NCBI GenBank assembly: GCA_047622145.1 | Contig: JBLHMO010000057.1 | Location: 1 to 19,154, forward strand | Source of the DNA: Litorivivens sp047622145 | Lineage (GTDB): Bacteria > Pseudomonadota > Gammaproteobacteria > Pseudomonadales > Spongiibacteraceae | Reading direction: 5' to 3' | Length of the DNA stretch: 19,154 nt | Shown here: positions 7,589-14,876 of the stretch, piece by piece | Numbering within the stretch: position 1 is the first letter of the stretch | How the letters are laid out: the number at the start of each line of letters is the position of its first letter | Made by a program: the position numbers and the translations under genes | The notes under the pieces: generated by a model | Told to the model about the DNA's origin: nothing | What the model saw: the letters and a program-made list of their open reading frames with translations, nothing else | The model's database searches: none

Positions 7589-7833
7589 TTTTGCATGCGT
7601 TCCTTCGCAGCATTTTGATCCAAAACCTTTCCTTCCAGAATTGCCCGTTCACCCTTGGCCAGCCCATCGAGCAAGGCCATACGGCGCTGCATCAGCTCAT
7701 AGTCATCAACATCGACCAAGTACGCAGAGGGTTGCCCATGCTCGGTGATCAGCACCGCCTCTTTATCGATTTTGAGTTCAGCTAATATACGGGTTGCCTG
7801 TCTTTTCAGCGTGGTGACGAGTTCAACCTTCAT
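7576..7833 (-). CDS. Phd/YefM-family antitoxin
   Basis: An 85-residue antitoxin. The N-terminal half is a Phd/YefM DNA-binding fold (LKRQATRILAELKIDKEAVLITEHGQPSAYLVDVDDYE). The charged C-terminal half (LAKGERAILEGKVLDQNAAKERMQKWLK) should wrap the toxin. The open frame extends to 7896, but I chose the ATG at 7833. The extra upstream residues are unlike the family, and the longer form would place the 22-bp operator palindrome inside the coding region. Antitoxin precedes toxin, with a 13-base overlap. It should repress its own promoter through the palindrome. Confidence 0.85.
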   Translation of the reverse strand: MKVELVTTLKRQATRILAELKIDKEAVLITEHGQPSAYLVDVDDYELMQRRMALLDGLAKGERAILEGKVLDQNAAKERMQKWLK

Positions 7834-7849
7834 ATGCCTGCACCAATAC

Positions 7850-7871
7850 AAGTGATACTTAAGTATCACTT
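7850..7871. promoter_or_regulatory. perfect 22-bp palindrome, likely toxin-antitoxin operator
   Basis: A perfect inverted repeat with half-site AAGTGATACTT and its complement, centred between 7860 and 7861, 17 bases upstream of the antitoxin ATG. Its position and symmetry fit an autoregulatory site bound by the antitoxin or by the toxin-antitoxin complex. A candidate minus-strand promoter is TTGCTT, a 17-base spacer and TAAAGT; the latter would sit at the edge of the palindrome. Confidence 0.8.
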
Positions 7872-8000
7872 TAATACACCCTCTGGTGCTAAGCAACTGC
7901 TTGGCAAATTACAGACCCGCTTGTCTGATACTCAATGAATCGAGCCTAAAAGAAGCTTTCGCTCAATGACTACCTGCTGACTTCCTCCAAACTAAAAATG

Positions 8001-8447
8001 TCAGCCTGCAATGCCTTTCTTATCACCCATGATTTTGTTCGCCGCGATGGTCATCATCGCTACCGCCCGGTTGCGCCCGAGAACACCCAGCATGCGATTG
8101 CCAATGCGAAGCTTTTGAGAGATAACGCGAGGGGGCCTTTACCCAGATAACGCAGCGCCTCTTCAGCAACTACGTGAGCTGGCGTGGCGCCTTTTGGAGC
8201 ATCGTCGAGCGATCAGATTTTGCCGCGCATCATCATCTGGGCCAACCCGTGTTTCAACGCCGTGGTCGGCTATCACGTTACTGGCGACCTCGTCGAGCGG
8301 CTCTTCTCGCCGTGACACCAACACCACATTCAGGCCCTGCGCGGCTAGAATTTCTACGAACGCTGAACCAACGCCTTCTGATGCGCCCAATACCAGCGCC
8401 CCGAGGCCATAGCGATCAGAAAAGGTGGGTGCTTTGGTTTTTATAAT
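8001..8447 (-). pseudogene. decayed second copy of the short-chain dehydrogenase gene
   Basis: Both ends closely match the intact gene at 3592-4440. The C-terminal part and stop (from 8001) and the N-terminal part with GASEGVGSAF and the same upstream AGGA site are recognisable. Three lesions are visible. The ATG has become ATT at 8445-8447. About 400 internal bases (roughly 3833-4233 of the intact copy) are missing at a junction near 8239. A small deletion near 8131 shifts the frame. NCAGG, the catalytic Ser and Tyr-x3-Lys are all lost, so no functional enzyme can be made. The flanks are duplicated too, on both sides. Confidence 0.88.
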
Positions 8448-8485
8448 GGCTAATCCTCGCGGCGCTTGGCGACATCAAATTTAGG

Positions 8486-8497
8486 GACAGTTTACTG
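8486..8497 (+). repeat. REP-like motif, left arm of a 12-bp inverted repeat around the esterase gene
   Basis: GACAGTTTACTG has its exact complement at 9309-9320, on the other side of the esterase gene. It is preceded by GG, giving an AGGGACAGTTTACTGG element related to the hairpin at 78-118. Confidence 0.6.
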
Positions 8498-8625
8498 GAG
8501 TAAGGGTAACTAGGTGGTTTCCGACTATGCGCCAACGCTCACGAAACACTGCGGCGCAAAAATTGATTCCATCCACCCAGTTCTATACGCTGCAGCGCTC
8601 TGCTTCCAACATCGAGACCACAGCC

Positions 8626-9288
8626 ATGCCTTACCTGCCCTGCGTAGAAATAGAACCGAAAACACCCGCCACGGCATCAGTGATTTGGCTGCACGGTCTG
8701 GGCGCCGACGGACACGACTTTGAGGCCATTGTTCCCGAATTGCGGCTTACGCCTGAGCTGGCCGTGCGCTTTGTATTTCCGCATGCGCCTTCCATTCCCG
8801 TCACTATCAATGGTGGCATGTCCATGCCCGCCTGGTTTGATATTCGCGGCATGGATTTGGATAAGGCGGTTGATGAAGAGGATATTCTGAAATCGGTAGC
8901 GGCAACACGGGCGCTGATAGAACGGGAGGTAGAGCGCGGCGTGCCAAGCGAGCGCATTGTGCTGGCAGGCTTCTCACAGGGTGGTGCGGTGGTGCTGCAC
9001 GCGGCCCTGAGCCACCCGGAAAAGCTTGCGGGCTTGATGGTGCTGTCCAGTTTCTTTGCCGCCCAAGGTGCGACGACGCCGAACCCTGCGAACCGTGATA
9101 TTCCGATCCATGTATTCCACGGCACACAGGACCCGATGGCGCCGGAAACGCTGGGGCAGCAATCGGTAGCCTCACTTAAGGCAATGGGCTACAAGCCTGA
9201 CTACAAAACCTATCCGATGCAGCACGCGGTTTGCCCGGAGGAGATTGCAGATATTTCGGTCTGGCTACAGCTGGTTCTAAAGGCCTAG
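8626..9288 (+). CDS. serine carboxylesterase / phospholipase (alpha/beta hydrolase)
   Basis: A 220-residue cytosolic esterase of the carboxylesterase/acyl-protein thioesterase-like group, almost exactly the length of Pseudomonas EstB. WLHGLGADGHDF (21-32) supplies the oxyanion hole. GFSQGG (115-120) holds the nucleophile Ser117, GTQDP the acid Asp169, and YPMQHAVCPEEI the base His200. The frame is open upstream to 8527. I chose the ATG at 8626 because homologous sequence begins there and the upstream 33 residues look non-coding; its ribosome binding site is weak. The gene stands alone between two inverted REP-like arms and next to the decayed dehydrogenase. Confidence 0.9.
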   Translation: MPYLPCVEIEPKTPATASVIWLHGLGADGHDFEAIVPELRLTPELAVRFVFPHAPSIPVTINGGMSMPAWFDIRGMDLDKAVDEEDILKSVAATRALIEREVERGVPSERIVLAGFSQGGAVVLHAALSHPEKLAGLMVLSSFFAAQGATTPNPANRDIPIHVFHGTQDPMAPETLGQQSVASLKAMGYKPDYKTYPMQHAVCPEEIADISVWLQLVLKA

Positions 9289-9308
9289 CTGCGCACTCTA
9301 GAGCCAAA

Positions 9309-9320
9309 CAGTAAACTGTC
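9309..9320 (-). repeat. REP-like motif, right arm of the inverted repeat around the esterase gene
   Basis: CAGTAAACTGTC is the exact reverse complement of 8486-8497. It begins 21 bases after the esterase stop. Confidence 0.55.
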
Positions 9321-9414
9321 GCCTAGCTGACAGTCGAAGGCTGGGAACTTTGTTATCATCGCCAATATTCGGGTGCCATAAAAGCGCCCTTCCAGATTAG
9401 AAAGAGATTTCACC

Positions 9415-10692
9415 ATGCGTTTGATCAAGATTCTGCTGCTGTCTCTGGCAGCCATTGCCGTCGGACTGTTTCTTATCACACGGCCGCTGACGCCCGTTGG
9501 CCCCGAGTTGACTGCCAATACGCAGGTGAATCTATCCGCCACCAAATTGTACGAAGCGGTTGTGGTCGGCAGTAATTGGGATGGTACCGCCGAGGTCTTC
9601 GATCCAGAAACCTTTGAGGTTCTGGCCCGCTACAATCTTGTGCCAGATATTGAAGAACGCTTTAAAGAAATCAATGACAGCCTGTATCGGCGTATTGCGG
9701 CCCGTTTCATTCGCTACGTGGTCGGTGAAGGCAACGACCAGCTGGTTGATGACTTGTTCCCGTCTAAAGATGGTCGCTACCTGTACGTATCGCGCCCCAG
9801 TTTTGCCGATGCCATCGCGCTCGATATTCTAAGCGGAAAAATCGCCTGGCGTACCAAGGTAGAAGGCTCGCGCTCTGACCATGCCGCCTTATCTCCGGAC
9901 GGGAAGATTTTTCTGGTTTCGGCCTCCACCGGTGGTGTCGTACACGCCATCGACACCGCTACGGGCAAGATCGTCGACAACTTTTACCCCGGTGATCAAC
10001 CCCACGAAAGCAATTACTCAAAGGACGGCCAGCGCATCTACCACGCCACCATCGGGCGCGTATTCGTACCCACAACGGCACCGTGGCTGGATTGGCTTAA
10101 GGGCGAGCGTCGCTTTGTTATCGCCGATGCCAACAGCTATGAGGTGCTCAAGAGCATCGACATGGCCGAGAAGCTGAAAGAGTACGGTTTGGGCTGGGTT
10201 GATTCTGCCGTGCGACCGATGGCCGTGATGTCGGACGAAAGCTACGCCTACCTGCAGGTCTCATTCTTTCATGGCTTTTTCGAATACGACCTGAAAGAAC
10301 ACCGCATCACCCGCCACCTCGATCTACCGATACCGCCACAAATTCAGCTGATACCGCTACGTAATTATCAGCTTAACTCGGCCCATCACGGCCTAGCCTT
10401 AAATCATGAGGGCACTAAATTGTGCGTGGCGGCCACCATGTCCGGCTATGCGGCTATTGTTGACCGAGAGAGTTTTGACTACAAGATCGTCACGCTGTCA
10501 GAAGAGCCACTGGGCTCCAAGCCCTATTGGGCCACTGAGAGCGCCGATGGCGAGCATTGCTATGTGTCTAGCAGCGAGCAGGACAGTGTCGTGGTTATCG
10601 ATTTTGAGAGCGGCGAGCAAGTCGCCAGCGTGCCGGTTGGCAACCACCCACAGAGGATACGTACTGGCAAGTTACTTTTACCAAAACGCTAA
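9415..10692 (+). CDS. membrane-anchored YVTN-type beta-propeller protein
   Basis: A 425-residue protein with an N-terminal hydrophobic helix (about 5-22, KILLLSLAAIAVGLFLIT). This is either an uncleaved anchor or a signal peptide, so the rest should lie in the periplasm. The body shows repeated blades of YVTN/WD-like type. Examples are DLFPSKDGRYLYVSRPSFADAI, AALSPDGKIFLVSAS, NYSKDGQRIYHATI, ALNHEGTKLCVAAT and ESADGEHCYVSSSEQDSVVVIDFESG. I count about six or seven blades. Such proteins bind partners or, in some cases, cofactors; no catalytic motif is seen. A purine-rich AGAAAGAGA precedes the ATG. No partner gene is adjacent. Confidence 0.7.
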   Translation: MRLIKILLLSLAAIAVGLFLITRPLTPVGPELTANTQVNLSATKLYEAVVVGSNWDGTAEVFDPETFEVLARYNLVPDIEERFKEINDSLYRRIAARFIRYVVGEGNDQLVDDLFPSKDGRYLYVSRPSFADAIALDILSGKIAWRTKVEGSRSDHAALSPDGKIFLVSASTGGVVHAIDTATGKIVDNFYPGDQPHESNYSKDGQRIYHATIGRVFVPTTAPWLDWLKGERRFVIADANSYEVLKSIDMAEKLKEYGLGWVDSAVRPMAVMSDESYAYLQVSFFHGFFEYDLKEHRITRHLDLPIPPQIQLIPLRNYQLNSAHHGLALNHEGTKLCVAATMSGYAAIVDRESFDYKIVTLSEEPLGSKPYWATESADGEHCYVSSSEQDSVVVIDFESGEQVASVPVGNHPQRIRTGKLLLPKR

Positions 10693-10738
10693 AAATCGTG
10701 CGATACAATCCACCAGCGCTCGTGCATAAAGGGCTTAA

Positions 10739-10753
10739 GGGGACGCATTTATG
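10739..10753 (+). repeat. REP-like motif (GGGGACGCATTTATG)
   Basis: A GGGGACGCATTTAT element lies between two convergent genes. It shares the GGGGAC head and T-rich tail of the other REP-like pieces, though its mate arm is not visible. Confidence 0.4.
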
Positions 10754-10794
10754 TTTCGACATTCGCGGGGGTAGTTTTCCAACGTAGAACTTCG

Positions 10795-11160
10795 TCAATA
10801 CACATCATCAGGATCAAAACGGCAGTCGGGCGAATTGTGTTCTCTCAGCGCCCTCAGCTCTTTGATTTTCCGCTGTGCCTGCAAGCGCCACAGAGTGCTT
10901 GTCATCTCGTCGATAGTAAAACCGGAATCCTGAAGTTGCGCTGCCACAGCTGATCGCGCGGCCAAAGCTTGAGCGCGAGTTTGATATGGGCCTTGAGTTT
11001 TCTCGCGCTCGGCTTGCGCCTGTTCCCGCCCGGACAGCGCGACTAAACTGTAGCCGTCGTCGTTATTGCGTAAAACAAAAAGCTCCACACGCCAACATTG
11101 CTCATTCCGCAATAACAAAGCCTCTGCCTGAGGCGCTGATTCCAGATAACGCAGGTACAA
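10795..11160 (-). CDS. hypothetical protein, 121 residues
   Basis: I do not recognise this family. It has a probable beta-rich N-terminal half (ELFVLRNNDDGYSLVALSG) and a charged, Ala/Gln/Arg-rich helical middle (REQAQAEREK...ALAARSAVAAQLQ). A helix follows (TLWRLQAQRKIKELRAL), with an acidic end (FDPDDVY). No signal peptide or membrane segment is seen, so it is probably cytosolic. The start is TTG at 11160, supported by a strong AGGGGAG site 5-6 bases upstream. It diverges from the DjlA-like gene, sharing a 184-base intergenic region, and converges with the beta-propeller gene. Confidence 0.65.
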   Translation of the reverse strand: MYLRYLESAPQAEALLLRNEQCWRVELFVLRNNDDGYSLVALSGREQAQAEREKTQGPYQTRAQALAARSAVAAQLQDSGFTIDEMTSTLWRLQAQRKIKELRALREHNSPDCRFDPDDVY

Positions 11161-11344
11161 GCTATCTCCCCTAAAAAGCTAACAACTGAAACACAATTCA
11201 ATCCCTGTTAACATGACGGCCCTGCGCATCACTCTCCGTTCGAAATGCGTTGATTACAAGTACAAAACGCTAAGGTTTACAATAAACCACTCGACGAGCA
11301 CATCTGTCGATTATTATCTGTAGTGCCCACACAGGAAACCAGTC

Positions 11345-12115
11345 ATGTTCAGAATAATGGGAGCCATTGTCGGCTTTCTGATCTTCGGCTTTTTTGGCAG
11401 CCTTGCCGGCTACTTCATTGGCAGTGCCTATGATCGATTCCGGATGCTGGGCCTTGGCGGAATGAACCCGCTGACGCGAAATCATCGTCAGCAGGTTTTT
11501 CTCCAAACCATTTTCACACTGAAGGGAAAGCTCGCCAAGGTCGACGGCCATATTTCCGAAGCGGAAATAGAGCACATCGAAGCGTTTATACGCCAACTGA
11601 AAATGTCGGCAGAGCAACGGCAGCAAGCCATCCAATGGTTCAAGGAGGGCTCGGCCCCCGACCATGACATCAGCACCACTATCAATGAGTTCAACAACAC
11701 TTGCGGTCATACCTCAAATCTGCCCGAGGTATTACTGGTTTTCCTGATCGTTATTGCTCTGGCTGACGGAGACTTTGACGCCAAAGAGGAATCACTGATA
11801 AGTGACATTTCCCGGCAACTCGGTTTTAACGACACCCAATTTCGTCAAATTCTTGAAAAGACACTAAACCAGACACATTTTGCACAGGGTCATACCACCC
11901 AAACTAGCCTGGACAATGCCTACAAGGCTCTGGGTGTCAATGAAGCATGCAGCGACCCAGAGCTAAAACGGGCTTACCGCAAATTAATGAGTCAATACCA
12001 CCCTGACAAACTGATGGGTCAGGGCGTTCCTAAAGACATGATCGAACTGGGTAAACAACAAACTCAAGAAATACAAGCGGCCTATGAACTGATCAAAAAC
12101 CATCGGCAGAAATAA
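11345..12115 (+). CDS. djlA: DjlA-like membrane co-chaperone (TerB + J domain)
   Basis: A 256-residue type III J protein with three parts. Residues 4-27 are a Gly-rich membrane helix with zipper-like spacing (GAIVGFLIFGFFGSLAGYFIG), as in DjlA. Residues about 45-175 form a TerB-like helical domain with two acidic loops, KVDGHISEAE and LADGDFDAKEE, that bind metal in relatives. Residues about 189-253 are a J domain with the HPD motif at 219-221. DjlA works with DnaK at the inner membrane and is tied to envelope signalling and capsule control in Escherichia coli. AGGAA lies 8 bases before the ATG. It converges with the TelA/DUF350 operon 59 bases away, and no terminator hairpin is obvious between them. 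Confidence 0.92.
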   Translation: MFRIMGAIVGFLIFGFFGSLAGYFIGSAYDRFRMLGLGGMNPLTRNHRQQVFLQTIFTLKGKLAKVDGHISEAEIEHIEAFIRQLKMSAEQRQQAIQWFKEGSAPDHDISTTINEFNNTCGHTSNLPEVLLVFLIVIALADGDFDAKEESLISDISRQLGFNDTQFRQILEKTLNQTHFAQGHTTQTSLDNAYKALGVNEACSDPELKRAYRKLMSQYHPDKLMGQGVPKDMIELGKQQTQEIQAAYELIKNHRQK

Positions 12116-12174
12116 GCCATGAGAAAGACGGACGGAAACAAAAAAGGGGCGGTTAGCCATACCTCATATACGGG

Positions 12175-13209
12175 TCAAAGTGAGCTGATATCAATATTGT
12201 CGATTCGCGAGACCGCCGTATAAAACAGACTCATACCGCCTCTAATTTCCATCTCCAGATCCGGGTTTAGTGTTACCTCACCGTTTTTGACAGCAATAAT
12301 TGTTGCCTGATGCCGGTCCTTCACACCCACAAAAATTCCTGAAAATTTTCGGCTTAAATCTTCATCGGCCGGAATATCGTAGCGATACAGATTCTGACCG
12401 GAAAGGTTTGACACTAGCTGATGAATAATCTCGCTGGATTCTCTGTCCTGCAGCTCTTGGGCCATAAGATAGGCAATAGCCGGGCGCACAACCTGATTTA
12501 AGGAGTGTTCATCGGCTGGCAGTGACTTTATCTTGCTTGAGTGCTCTTCGCTCTGTAAATAGCACACCATGTGCGCACGGGTATTGACCGCCCTCACTGC
12601 GTAAGCCGTAAAGAAGGTTTGGTTGTCATCCACCCCATGAACAATGATGCTTCGAGCCTCGCGCGCGCAGCTTCGAGCCAGTACATCGGCGCAGGCTAAG
12701 TCTCCGCGGATGAACCTGATGGAACTGTTTGTGAAGGGATTATCCTCCTGATCGGAAGAGCACACGACAATGTCTTCACCCGGTGAGTCAGCTAACAACT
12801 CATCAACCACATTTTCGGTGCAACCCCGGCGGTAGCCCATGATCACAATATGACTTTTCATTTTCACCCTCGACAAGCCTTTTAACTTTTTGTTTGCTAA
12901 ATCGACAACGCGCTCTGCGGTTTTGCCTATAACCAAGCCCAGTACAGCGATACCCATCACCATGACTACACCGGCAACCACACGCCCCTCTTGCGTTCCC
13001 GGGGCAAAATCACCGTAGCCGACGGTTGTTACCGTCACCACAAACCACCAACTGTAGTTGTCGATAATCAGTGCTTCGCCGGCAGCGTACATCCCCAGCC
13101 ACCCCAGAACGTATATAGCGCCAATAAGGCCTACAATCTTTGGCCAGGCATTCGCACTGAGCCGCTGGACCGTTAATTTGAATGTCCTAATGGCGACGTT
13201 AATAATCAT
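12175..13209 (-). CDS. two-TM potassium channel with RCK/TrkA-N domain
   Basis: A 344-residue inner-membrane K+ channel. It has TM1 (about 24-43), a pore helix with the selectivity filter TVGYGD (62-67), TM2 (about 75-97) and a cytosolic RCK (TrkA-N-like) domain from about 119. The Rossmann strand HIVIMGYRRG is followed by FIRGD, a second acidic strand end. The RCK domain senses ligands or ions and gates the tetrameric pore in relatives. It is the last gene of the operon. Its ATG overlaps the stop of the aminopropyltransferase gene (ATGA, 13206-13209), so the two are translationally coupled. The architecture is like MthK/Kch. Confidence 0.9.
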   Translation of the reverse strand: MIINVAIRTFKLTVQRLSANAWPKIVGLIGAIYVLGWLGMYAAGEALIIDNYSWWFVVTVTTVGYGDFAPGTQEGRVVAGVVMVMGIAVLGLVIGKTAERVVDLANKKLKGLSRVKMKSHIVIMGYRRGCTENVVDELLADSPGEDIVVCSSDQEDNPFTNSSIRFIRGDLACADVLARSCAREARSIIVHGVDDNQTFFTAYAVRAVNTRAHMVCYLQSEEHSSKIKSLPADEHSLNQVVRPAIAYLMAQELQDRESSEIIHQLVSNLSGQNLYRYDIPADEDLSRKFSGIFVGVKDRHQATIIAVKNGEVTLNPDLEMEIRGGMSLFYTAVSRIDNIDISSL

Positions 13210-14873
13210 TCAATCAACCAACTGTCATCGGTGTATCGCGTTAACAGGCAAGGCTGCATTAGCGTGTTGATGCAGGTATTCTTCGCCACTAGCTCATCTC
13301 GACCAAAAGCAAAAGAGGCGGCAAGCAGCTCCGGTGTGATAAACGGTGTTTCGACCGCAAATTTTTTCACCCCCGAAAGTCGGTCGCGCAGCGATGTCTC
13401 AGATTCTTCTCCAGCCCAAGCCAAGTAAAAGCCCCAATCGCCAAAGGAAGGGACATTCTGCCGGTAAGGCAGGGCCTTGAGTCCTGCGGCTCGCAGTGTC
13501 TCACCAATCGCGAGATACGCTTCTTTAGCATGGAAAGGCGACGTCGACTGAACGGCGATATAGGCGCTCGGGGCCAAATACCGTTTCAGTGATCGGTAAA
13601 ATTGCGTGGTGTACAGTTTACTGAGCTCAGCCGACGAAGGGTCTGGTAGATCGATAATAACGGCATCCCAGCGAACATCCGGACGCTGCCTCAGAAACTG
13701 ATCCGCATCAATATTAAAAACCAGCGTCGAGGCTACATACTCCGGGGCAAGGTCCTCATTAGACGATGCGCTCATGTACAGGGCTTTCTGTACGCCGGGC
13801 TCATGAATGTTCATGGGATTGACTACAACATTCGCGTGCTTGAAAGAATCTTTATTCAACTGGGTTAGATAGGGATTACTCGACGCGATCTTTACCATAT
13901 CAGGGTCCAGATCGACCAAGGTGACCTGCTTTACGCCCGCATACTTATTGACCTCTCGAAGGGCCAGACCATCGCCACCGCCCAGGATTAACACGTTGTC
14001 GATGCGCGGCGCAGCGATCATGAGCGGGTGTACCAAAAAATCGTGGTAACGCTCCTCATCGGTCGATGAGAACTGCGTATTGCCATTGATATATAAGCGT
14101 GTATCGTTTAAACCCTTGTTATGGGTAATGACGAGATGCTGATAGGACGTCGTTTCTTTGTAGACAATCGGGTCTTCATAAAACTTCTGCTCGAGTAAAT
14201 TACTGATGTCACGATTGCTCATGTAGCCAACAATCATAATGATGGCCGTGAGTGTAAGCACAAGGGCCTGAAGTATCGGCCTGGCAATGACCTTCAACCT
14301 CAAAAAATAGATGATGGCGATAACGGCAACGGCAAAGTTAAAGCCCGCTACAATAAAGCTTATCTCCGTTAGTGGAAAATTCTTCAGCAGGAATTTAACC
14401 CAGATAATCGCGCCGACAAAAGCCCCGATATAGTCCATCGCAAAAACAATAGTCAGGTTTTTTCTGAGTTCAATATTCTGCTGATCAATAATTCGCATTA
14501 CCAGTGGAATTTCAAATCCAATCAAAAACCCTACCGATAATACAAAGAAATAATGAACAAGCAGGAAGTGGTTTTCCAAGTAGCCGTAGGAAGCGTAAAT
14601 AGCAAGAGGCGCAAACCCCCCGAGGACTGCCATAAGCACTTCGACAGTAATAAATTTCTGCAGAAGATTGTTGTCCGACATCTTGTTTTGAACAAAACCC
14701 GCGACCCCCATCATAAACATCATGCACGCAATAACGATGGAGAACTGCTCAATAGAATTCCCCAAGATATACGTGGTGATGGTCGCGAGCACATATTCAT
14801 TAACCAGGCCACTGGCCCCGGTCGAGAACATGCAGAACGCAAGGAGTGGCGCAAGGAATCTCGGTTGGGTCAT
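13206..14873 (-). CDS. membrane-fused spermidine-synthase-like protein
   Basis: A 555-residue fusion. Residues about 1-220 form about seven transmembrane helices; residues about 230-490 form an aminopropyltransferase (spermidine synthase) domain. Conserved marks are LYINGNTQFSSTDEERYHDF (substrate-lid region, 260-279), HPLM, LILGGGDGLALREV with the nucleotide loop at 298-302, and VDLD at 320-323. DLPDP (408-412) holds the usual catalytic Asp408. The catalytic core looks intact, so it may move an aminopropyl group from decarboxylated S-adenosylmethionine, but the acceptor is unknown. Ordinary SpeE is about 290 residues and lacks the membrane part. It starts 3 bases after the DUF350 gene and overlaps the channel gene by 4 bases. 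Confidence 0.88.
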   Translation of the reverse strand: MTQPRFLAPLLAFCMFSTGASGLVNEYVLATITTYILGNSIEQFSIVIACMMFMMGVAGFVQNKMSDNNLLQKFITVEVLMAVLGGFAPLAIYASYGYLENHFLLVHYFFVLSVGFLIGFEIPLVMRIIDQQNIELRKNLTIVFAMDYIGAFVGAIIWVKFLLKNFPLTEISFIVAGFNFAVAVIAIIYFLRLKVIARPILQALVLTLTAIIMIVGYMSNRDISNLLEQKFYEDPIVYKETTSYQHLVITHNKGLNDTRLYINGNTQFSSTDEERYHDFLVHPLMIAAPRIDNVLILGGGDGLALREVNKYAGVKQVTLVDLDPDMVKIASSNPYLTQLNKDSFKHANVVVNPMNIHEPGVQKALYMSASSNEDLAPEYVASTLVFNIDADQFLRQRPDVRWDAVIIDLPDPSSAELSKLYTTQFYRSLKRYLAPSAYIAVQSTSPFHAKEAYLAIGETLRAAGLKALPYRQNVPSFGDWGFYLAWAGEESETSLRDRLSGVKKFAVETPFITPELLAASFAFGRDELVAKNTCINTLMQPCLLTRYTDDSWLIE

Positions 14874-14876
14874 TGT

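Noticed and set aside
8174..8446. Plus-strand ORFs of 90 and 72 residues over the decayed dehydrogenase copy.
   Set aside because: They are antisense to a recognisable degenerate gene; no domain and no ribosome binding site.
12116..12174. A terminator between the convergent djlA and K+ channel genes.
   Set aside because: No stable GC-rich stem followed by a T-run on either strand could be found by eye.
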